64,000 nucleotides of DNA. It comes from Cephalotus follicularis. Its lineage: Eukaryota > Streptophyta > Magnoliopsida > Oxalidales > Cephalotaceae. Location of the stretch: positions 28,491 through 92,490 of the forward strand of contig BDDD01005788.1 in the NCBI GenBank assembly GCA_001972305.1. The letters are read 5' to 3'. Below the pieces are notes generated by a model, which worked only from the letters and a program-made list of their open reading frames with translations, had not been told where the DNA came from and did not search any database. Each line of letters starts with the position of its first letter. Positions within the stretch are counted from its first letter, which is position 1. Positions 57,498 to 64,000 of the stretch are shown in pieces. Made by a program: the position numbers and the translations under genes.

Positions 57498-57842
57498 TGA
57501 CGCAGAACGGAAGCACGAAATTAACTAGATTATCATTCTAGTTCAATGCAAACATTGAATCCACAAGAATAAAGCTGGAATCCACCATAAATTTTAGAGA
57601 AAACTTAAACTGAAAAACTTCTTTCAACCCTAGCCATAAAGCAGTATTTATACTATCATAAGAAAACCCAAACTAATAGTAAAACCTAAATCAACTTAAA
57701 CTAATAAACATAATGAAAATAATGAAAATATAAAAATACGAAAACATCCAGAAATATAATAAAATGTCAAAACAAGGCCTTACGGTGCGGTTTCTGCCAT
57801 CCTAGTTGATAGAGGAATTCTTCCTCTAATTGAACCACGTCA
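57498..57842 (-). repeat. 5' LTR of the chromovirus-like element
   Basis: The 345-bp LTR is the partner of 45358-45748, with the same ends (TGACGCAGAACGG and CACGTCA). It lacks the local duplication and most of the AATAA repeat expansion of the other LTR. The right copy of the 155-bp duplication follows directly. Confidence 0.92.
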
Positions 57843-57997
57843 GGTATTATATAAAATGATACGCAAAAACATTTGAGGCCTTGGCATACTCAATTTATTA
57901 GGTTGCTGTGTGGGTATCCTGCTGGGCACCTTTTTCTTGAGTAGGCAGTTGCATTTTAGTAGCAACTTATAAGTCCATGATCATTTTAGCATAGGAA
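57843..57997. repeat. right copy of the 155-bp direct duplication
   Basis: It starts GGTATTATATAAAATG directly after the LTR and ends TTTTAGCATAGGAA. It is exactly as long as 45203-45357, with about five substitutions between the copies. Confidence 0.93.
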
Positions 57998-58809
57998 TAT
58001 CAAGAGAGAGAAACAGAAAGAGAAACTGTGATCTTTATGGTTATGAAGATGAATGGAGGAAGAAATTCGAAGAGATTAGACTAAAGGCTCTTTATTTTTT
58101 TTCCAAGTTGATGAAAAAACTATGAATGGATCAATAGTCGAGTGAAGAACAGTTTGAGTTATTATTAGTTTATGTGCATGTGTGGTTAAAGAGAGAGAAA
58201 GTGAAGGTTTTTTGTTTTTGAGGGTTTATTGGGGACGAGTGAGAGAGATGTTTGTCAGGAGATGGTGTAGAATGGTGAGAGTGAACATAGGTAGTGAGTC
58301 CCATTAGGTTATTATTAGTTTATGTGTATGTGTGGTTAAAGAGAAAAAAAACGAAGGTGTTTGGTTTTTGATTTTTGAGGGTTTATTACACGCAGAGAGA
58401 GTGAGAGTAAGGGTTTGTCAGGACAGAAAGCACATGGGTGGTGGGTCCCATGTAGAGCTGATATTACTTTTCAATTGTACACTAAGCCGATATTAGTTGT
58501 GCTATGTTGACCTTTTGGTAAATATTGTCTACATTGGTAAACCACACTGAAATTTCCCCTTATTTTTTTGTACCAACAATTAAGAATTGTTATAGCAAGT
58601 GGTTTTTTTCCTTCAGAAAAACAAACAAGGTGAAGTACTGAATAATCCTTAACTGAGAAAACAAACAATGGTATTTAATTTTTTTTCCCCTGCTTTAGTG
58701 AAAAATTTGAGCTTTTATTTTGTTGTAATATCTGCTAGTTCAATGGAAACCACAAAAGAGGGTATTCGACAATCTCATATAATGTTTTATATAGTATTAT
58801 ACGGTTTAT
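57998..58809. other. spacer with an approximately 150-bp tandem duplication
   Basis: No gene. Two adjacent copies of about 150 bases (about 58157-58308 and 58309-58457) share GTTATTATTAGTTTATGTG, GAGGGTTTATT and a TGGGTCCCAT-like end. The rest is AT-rich. Confidence 0.6.
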
Positions 58810-58817
58810 GACATGAG

Positions 58818-59429
58818 TAGGGATGACAATGGGGCGGATCGGGATGGATTTTTCCATCCCCATCCCCACCCAGCTAAAGAGCAGGGCGGGGACAGGACAG
58901 TGTTTCCTTTCCCCATGGGGACAGAGGCGGGGACGTCATTTCTTTGGTGGGGCGGAGGTAGGGGTGCGGTCGGGGATGGAAAAATCTGTCTCGATCCACC
59001 TCATCGTCATCCCTAACCTCATGGATGTATAAGCTAAACACAACCACATGACTAGTAGTTTCTTTTATTCTTAAACTCACATATTAATATGCTTAAAGTT
59101 TAAGAAAAAAAAGATCATATGTATTTGTTATACATAAATACATATTACAATAAATCCTAGATATAATATTACAATAATATTTTGAGAAGTTCATTTATTG
59201 ATATATCATATATGTGATAAAATATATGTGATATAATATATAAAGGCGGAGCGGGGTGGGACGAGGCAGAGTGGGGAAAACACTTGCTTTGCCCCCTCCC
59301 CACCCCCACATGCAGGACATATTTTTTCTCCCATCTCCACCACAATCCTTAAAAGGGATGGAGATTCCCCACCCTATTTAAAGAGGAGCGGAGCAGAGGG
59401 AGCGGGAGCGGAGAAAATTGTTGTCCCTA
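58818..59429. mobile_element. hAT-type non-autonomous element (612 bp)
   Basis: Perfect 8-bp repeats GACATGAG (58810-58817 and 59430-59437) flank termini TAGGGATGACAAT and ATTGTTGTCCCTA. Both ends are G/C-rich with GGGGCGG-type motifs and the centre is AT-rich. No transposase is encoded. The termini differ from those of the 7.2-kb hAT element, so that element is not an obvious source of its enzyme. Confidence 0.92.
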
Positions 59430-59437
59430 GACATGAG

Positions 59438-59789
59438 CCACATGGTTGCTTTTGTTGGAAATAGGACACACAAGTAAGAGTAGAAAAATATTTTCTTATT
59501 ATCACACAAGAAATTACTCTAGATAAACTCTTAATACATTATGTTGTTAAATTGCATTAAAATAAACATCTACAGTAGGGTGTCTATATATATGATACAT
59601 GACTTGAAAACTATGCATCTATCCACCTAAATAACATAAAGACTGTCCAAATTGTTAAGCAAAATGATTCATCTAAAAGTACATAAATATAGATTATATC
59701 AAGGGTAAATTACAAATACCTCATGAGATTTAGACGAATTAACACTTAGGTCATTTTCTAAAATATTACAAACATTCTCGCAAAGTTGT
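59438..59789. other. AT-rich spacer left of the LINE
   Basis: No gene. The last 100 bases (GGGTAAATTACAAATACC onward) look like a piece of a common plant interspersed repeat, but its ends were not resolved. Confidence 0.35.
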
Positions 59790-60787
59790 CTGCAGACTTT
59801 GTTTCTAATATGCCTGCTATTGGTGTTGAGCATCTAGCGTCGTTACTTTTTTAATCATTGTCCTCTCCTTGTGTCTCCGTTGAATGTAGATTCCAATAAG
59901 AGGCATTTTAGATTCTTAAGTATGTGGATTGATCGTCTAGATTTTTTGCGAATGGTTTGTTCTAATTGGGATGTCCAAGTCCAGGGTCCTCCTCAGGTTA
60001 TTTTGCAAAATAAGTTCAAGAGATTACATCTGCCTATGAAACATTGGAATTGGTAGGTTTTGGGGGATATTAAGGTGAAACTAACAGAGATTAGTAAGGA
60101 AATTAATATGCTGCAGGATAGTCTTCAAAGTGTTTGGGATGAGGGTGTTCATAAGGCTTTAATAAACTGCAAAATGAAGTTTTCAGATTTAGTGTAGAAA
60201 GAAGAGGTTTTAGCAAGATAAAAATCGAGGGTGAACTGGCTAAAAGTGGGTGATAATAATACCTCATTCTTTCATGCTCCTATGAAGGAGAGAGCTTATA
60301 AACCCTGTTTTAGATTGAAGAAGGAAGATGGGAGCTTGTCAGATGATCAAGATGAAATAAGGGGCGACTGCAAACTATTTCTCTAATCTCTTCTCATCCA
60401 TCAACGTTGAAAGAAACTCTCTATTGTTGGATTTTGTTCCAAGAATTATTAATGGAGATAATTCTAATACTTTCAACTTGTTCCATTAGAAGAGGAGATT
60501 AGACGGTCGGTTTTCAATTTGGATCCAGATTGTTCTCCTGGCTTGGATGGTTTTACTAGGCATTTTTTCATATTGTGCTGGGAAATTGTGGCCTGGGATG
60601 TTGTTGCAACTGTTCTGGATTTTTTAGAGGTGGTATTCTTCCTCTTTCCTATACAACAACATCTATGGTTCTAATTTTGAAAATTGCTAATCTTACGAAT
60701 TTTAATGATCTGTGACCTATAAGTCTCTGTGGCTTTCCGTACAAATCTTTGCTAAAATTCTTTCATATAGACTTGGTGATTTGTTAC

Positions 60788-61685
60788 TGTTGATACAGAA
60801 ATCCTTCTCTGAACAGTATCCTACGTGGAGGACTTTGATTTTTAGAGAGAAACGCTTGTCACTGATGCCTTTAAGGAAGAACTTGATCTCGGCCACCTGC
60901 ACAAAGCAACAATAATGGTGAAGGCCCAGGAGGTTGTTCTCCCGGGGACACCCCGACGCTCAAGTTAGACAAGATGCAGGTGAAATTATGCTCTCTTGAA
61001 TGTAAAAATTGCTGACCTTTGTTCAGTGTGTTGAACTTGTATTTATAGTGGAATTCTGTAACTGAATGAGCGTGTGAATCGGATTGATCGTTATCCCCTA
61101 GGAAGTGCCGAGGATCTCGGACATCCCCTTATCTCCGCCTGTAATGTAGCCACTTTCCTTTTGTTTGTAGTTGATTGGGACTCTATCTCTTTATTTGGAT
61201 AAGCTTATATCCCAACAAACCTGGTAATGATTATCCCCTTATCCCGTAGATAAGGTTAAGGTCCTCCATTATGGGATGATATTGGTTGTGATATCTCTGC
61301 AGAGGAAAGTCGGTCTGTGCTGTAGATCCGAGGATAGAAATAGTGTGAGTTCGTCCGAGGAAGAGGTCCACAGTTTATGTGTACAGGAGACCGTATCTCC
61401 TGTTCTCCACCTGATAAATACCTTAGGCTGAGGTAGTCCTCGGCCCTTGCCCAGTAAATATGGTTGTCTTCCCCTGAGTCCGAGAAGTGCTCTCGGACTT
61501 GTGGTCTCAGTGTATTGTCCTCAAAAAATAATGAACCTCGGCTCTTGGTCCGAGATGGCCATTCTTTGCCATGGGTGTTCTCCTCGGCACGGCTTGCTGA
61601 CAAGTCTCTAATCCCCCATGGACAGTTGGTCAAGTCTGTAGTGGACACGTGTCCTTGCTATTATAAGTATATTTTTCCTCCATCA
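60788..61685 (-). mobile_element. solo LTR of the Tat-like family, inserted in the LINE
   Basis: The 898-bp unit starts TGTTGATACAGAAATCC and ends CTCCATCA, flanked by the TSD GTTAC (60783-60787 and 61686-61690). Its left part shares ACAGTATCCTACGTGGAG and CGACGCTCAAGTTAGAC with the LTRs at 5838-6332 and 16285-16760. The right half is longer and diverged. A TATA box (TATAAATA on the - strand) lies near 61031-61040. No internal region remains, so it is the product of LTR-LTR recombination. Rejoining the flanks makes the RT sequence continuous. Confidence 0.93.
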
Positions 61686-61690
61686 GTTAC

Positions 61691-62765
61691 CTTAATTGAT
61701 TAGCAGAGAGCAGTCGGTTTCATCAAAGGAAGAGTCATCCAGGAGAAAATAGCTCTTGCTCATGAGTTGGTGCAGGATATCAATATGAAATCTTTTGTAG
61801 GGAATGGGAATGTGATTATGAAGATTGATATGTCCAAGACATATGATCGTGTTGATTGGGGTTTCTTGCTTGCTATTTTGTGTAAATTGGTTTCCCTGGG
61901 CTTATGATTTGCTGTTCAGATGTATTTCTAATTGTTGGTATACCATTAGCATAAATGGTAAATGTCATGGCTTCGTTAGGTCAACCAGGGACCTTAGACA
62001 TGGTGATCTCATATCTCCAGCTCTCTTTATTATTGCCCAAGATGTTCTTAGTAGAGATGTCAATCACTTTGTGGCATAGGGAGAATTCAAGCTTATAGAG
62101 TTCATAAAGTTAATTTTCTGGTTTTTCATCTTATGTTTGCTGAGGATATGTTAAATTTTGTTAATGGCAGGAAGGCTTCTATTCAGGCTCTAAGAAATCT
62201 TTTGAAGGAGTATACGAAAGTTTTGGGTCAACAAATTAATGAGAAAAATAATATCTTTACTACTAGTACAAGTTACACTTCAACCAGGAAAAAGCTTTTG
62301 GCCTCTTGGTCAGGTTTTCACTTTCGAAGCATGTCGTTCAAATACTTAGGGCTTCCTCTTTTCTATGGAAGGGTAAAACAAAGCTATTTTCATTTCTTGG
62401 AGGTTTCTATTAGGGGTAAATTGGAGAGCTAAAAGTCTAAATTATTCTCTTTTAGTGGCAAGATTACTCTGCGCAAAAGTTTGCTTAGTGCAATTCCAAT
62501 TTATGCCTTGGCGATTCTTTCAATTCCTTTAAGAAACTTGGAGAAAATTTTTGCTCAGTTTCTTTGGTCCCGAGGTGGTGACTGTCGTCAACATTGGGTG
62601 GCTTGGTCTACAGTTTTCTCACTGATGATGGAGGGCAGGCTTGGTTTGAGAAGCTTAGAGGAGGTTCAATTTTGTTTTCAAGCTAAGCTAGCCTGGAGCT
62701 TCTTGCAAGGGAAAACCTTTTGGGCTTCTTTTATGAGGGACAAGTATGGCGATCCTTGGATTTAG
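61691..62765 (+). pseudogene. reverse transcriptase part of the LINE, right of the solo LTR
   Basis: Broken frames encode SGFIKGR-like sequence, the first catalytic Asp in MKIDMSKTYDRVDW, and a palm motif reading MFAEDML where active elements have FADD, so one catalytic aspartate is now Glu. The thumb (FKYLGLPLFYGR) and the zinc-finger linker (IFAQFLWSRGGD) follow. At least four stops break the region. Confidence 0.85.
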
Positions 62766-63179
62766 ATGGTTGATCCTAGTTCAGCTCGAGCTTCAAAAAT
62801 ATGGAAGACACTTTCCAAGTATATTTCTTCTTTGAGGGACAATTCTCGTTGGATTAAAGGAAATGGTAATATCAGTTTCTAGAACATGAAATGGTTGTAG
62901 GAAGTGCTCAGGAATGATGATGAATCACAAATTTCAGTAAGGGAAGCTCTTCATAATGGTCAGTTTCTTCACTCTCTAAATTGAGCTCCAAGCATCTTAG
63001 ATAATATCGACTCTATAAGACTTGACCGATTGAAAGAGGATAGATTAATTTGGGAGGTATCTAATATCGGAAAATTTTCTTTGAAGGAATTTTCGAAGTA
63101 AACTAGAATTCGAGGTCAATCTTTTCTCTGGAATAAATTCACTTGGCATAAAAATCTGCCTACTAAGGTAGGAGGTTTC

Positions 63180-63851
63180 ATGTGGAAGGTATTACACAAT
63201 GCTATTCTTGTTGATGGCGGTACACAGAGTGTGGGTGTTCATCTAGCTTCTAAATGCCATTGCTGGTCAGATGCGCACTCTGAATCTCTTGCTCACCTGC
63301 TGGTTCACGGTGATTGTGCTCGGAAAGTGTGCTCCTATTTTAATCAATTTTTTGATACTTCTCTTGTGCACTCTATTAACCATGTGTTTTCATGTTGGTT
63401 TTCTTCTTCCTTGCATGGACAGCTTGGTTTATATGCTGTTTTGTTTGCTGGGATCTTCAAAGGAGTAGGTGTAAGCCTCTTTTTGAAGGAAATGACATGC
63501 ATTGGGAAGATATTATACACCGGGTCCGAGGAAGTTTACAGGATCATCTAATGTTGTTTAACCCTAAAGCTCCTCCTTCGTATTCCAGTTGCATTGCTTT
63601 GCAAGCTTTACACATTCAGGTCAAAGAACCTTCGACTAGAAGAGGTTCTTGGATAAAGTGGCATGTTCTAGATCATGGCCACTTGAAGTTGAATTCGGAT
63701 GGTTCTGCCAAGGATGGAATGATGATTGGTGGGGGAATTGCCCAAAATTATCGAGGCAAGTTGATTTTTGCTTATTCTTTTTCTATGGTACAAGCTCTAA
63801 TATGATAGCTGAAACATTAGCGTTAAAGGATGGATTGGTGTTGGGTAATTA
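63180..63851 (+). pseudogene. zinc-finger and RNase H-like C-terminus of the LINE
   Basis: The frame at 63180-63551 has the RT-associated zinc-binding block (MWKVLHNAIL, then CHCWSDAHSESLAHLLVH). Near 63650-63850 an RNase H-like domain begins (WHVLDHGHLKLNSDGSAKD with the first Asp, then AETLALKDGLVLGN with the Glu). A stop and a frameshift lie between the parts, and the sequence continues to the window edge. Confidence 0.8.
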
Positions 63852-64000
63852 GCTTGGTTAGTCTATTAGTATGGTGACTCGAAGGTTTTAGTTGATGGAA
63901 TAAATAATGATACAGATTATGTGTGGGATCTTATCTATCATATGTTAAGGTATTTATCTGTATAGAGAAGTAAGTGTGTATGGCTTAAAGCATTACACCC

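Larger units (their letters stand above)
45358..57842 (-). mobile_element. chromovirus-like Ty3/gypsy element containing a nested hAT transposon
   Basis: LTRs at 45358-45748 and 57498-57842 enclose gag, protease, RT, RNase H and integrase on the - strand. The primer site TGGTATCA lies just inside the right LTR (57488-57495). Without the 7.2-kb hAT element it is about 5.3 kb, a normal size for a compact plant chromovirus. The integrase C-terminal frame runs about 12 codons into the 3' LTR, a feature known from the CRM clade, so CRM-like is my tentative placement. The coding regions contain many stops. Confidence 0.9.
59790..64000 (+). mobile_element. L1-type LINE, 5'-truncated and broken, running off the window
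   Basis: On the + strand, fragments follow the order of a plant L1 ORF2. They are the end of the endonuclease (NHCPLLV near 59850), the linker (WLKVGDNNTSFFHAPMKER near 60240), RT motifs (DSSPGLDGF-like near 60525, ILSYRLGDLL, MKIDMSKTYDRVDW near 61819), a zinc-finger RT-associated region (WSRGGDCRQHW, MWKVLHNAIL) and an RNase H-like end (LNSDGSAKDG, then AETLALKDG). A solo LTR splits it at 60788-61685. Stops and frameshifts are frequent. Confidence 0.88.

Noticed and set aside
58813-59032. Open frames rich in Pro, His and Gly
   Set aside because: They fall within the G/C-rich end of the hAT-type non-autonomous element and are composition artefacts.

Overview
The window is repeat-dense nuclear DNA of a flowering plant, most likely a eudicot. 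It contains plant Ty3/gypsy, Copia, hAT, Mutator-like and L1-type elements, AT-rich spacers with GT-AG introns, and one clear host gene of the plant DUF3527 family. No bacterial gene layout, rRNA, tRNA or CRISPR array was seen.

Layout. 1-3586: 3' part of a Tat-lineage-like Ty3/gypsy element in + orientation, with an antisense extra gene (aORF), a polypurine tract and a 633-bp LTR. 3587-5832: AT-rich spacer. 5838-16760: a full-length but dead relative in - orientation with a perfect 5-bp target site duplication (TSD, GGTTT), gag-pol on the - strand and its aORF on the + strand. 16766-19400: AT-rich spacer with a MITE-like inverted repeat. About 19400-23225: the host DUF3527 gene (two coding exons, 629 aa, open). 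25126-25790: non-autonomous Mutator-like element with a 9-bp TSD. 26300-34541: a gag/protease-only Copia element (TSD GATTG), itself split by a second, pol-bearing Copia (27869-33055, TSD AAACT).

37356-44740: inverted-repeat (foldback-like) DNA split by a 3-kb solo LTR (38226-44110, TSD GAAAC), which is split by an oppositely oriented solo LTR of the same family (39850-42704, TSD TTACT). 45358-57842: a chromovirus-like Ty3/gypsy element on the - strand. It is flanked not by 5 bp but by a 155-bp direct duplication, and it carries a 7.2-kb hAT element (50269-57454, 8-bp TSD). 58818-59429: hAT-type MITE. About 59790-64000: a broken L1-type LINE on the + strand, split by an 898-bp solo LTR (60788-61685, TSD GTTAC) of the family seen at the window start.

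How the parts relate. Nearly all coding sequence belongs to transposons, and most frames are broken. Two open genes stand out: the DUF3527 gene and the 393-codon accessory ORF in the hAT element. The hAT element is the most unusual object. A decayed transposase and an intact 'putative plant transposon protein' ORF face each other. Arrays of a GTTGACGC-like motif lie upstream of both TATA boxes and between the two 3' ends, and the tail of the accessory ORF is duplicated in frame just after the transposase. The antisense aORFs of the two Tat-like elements share three exons, intron positions and phases, and their own TATA boxes.
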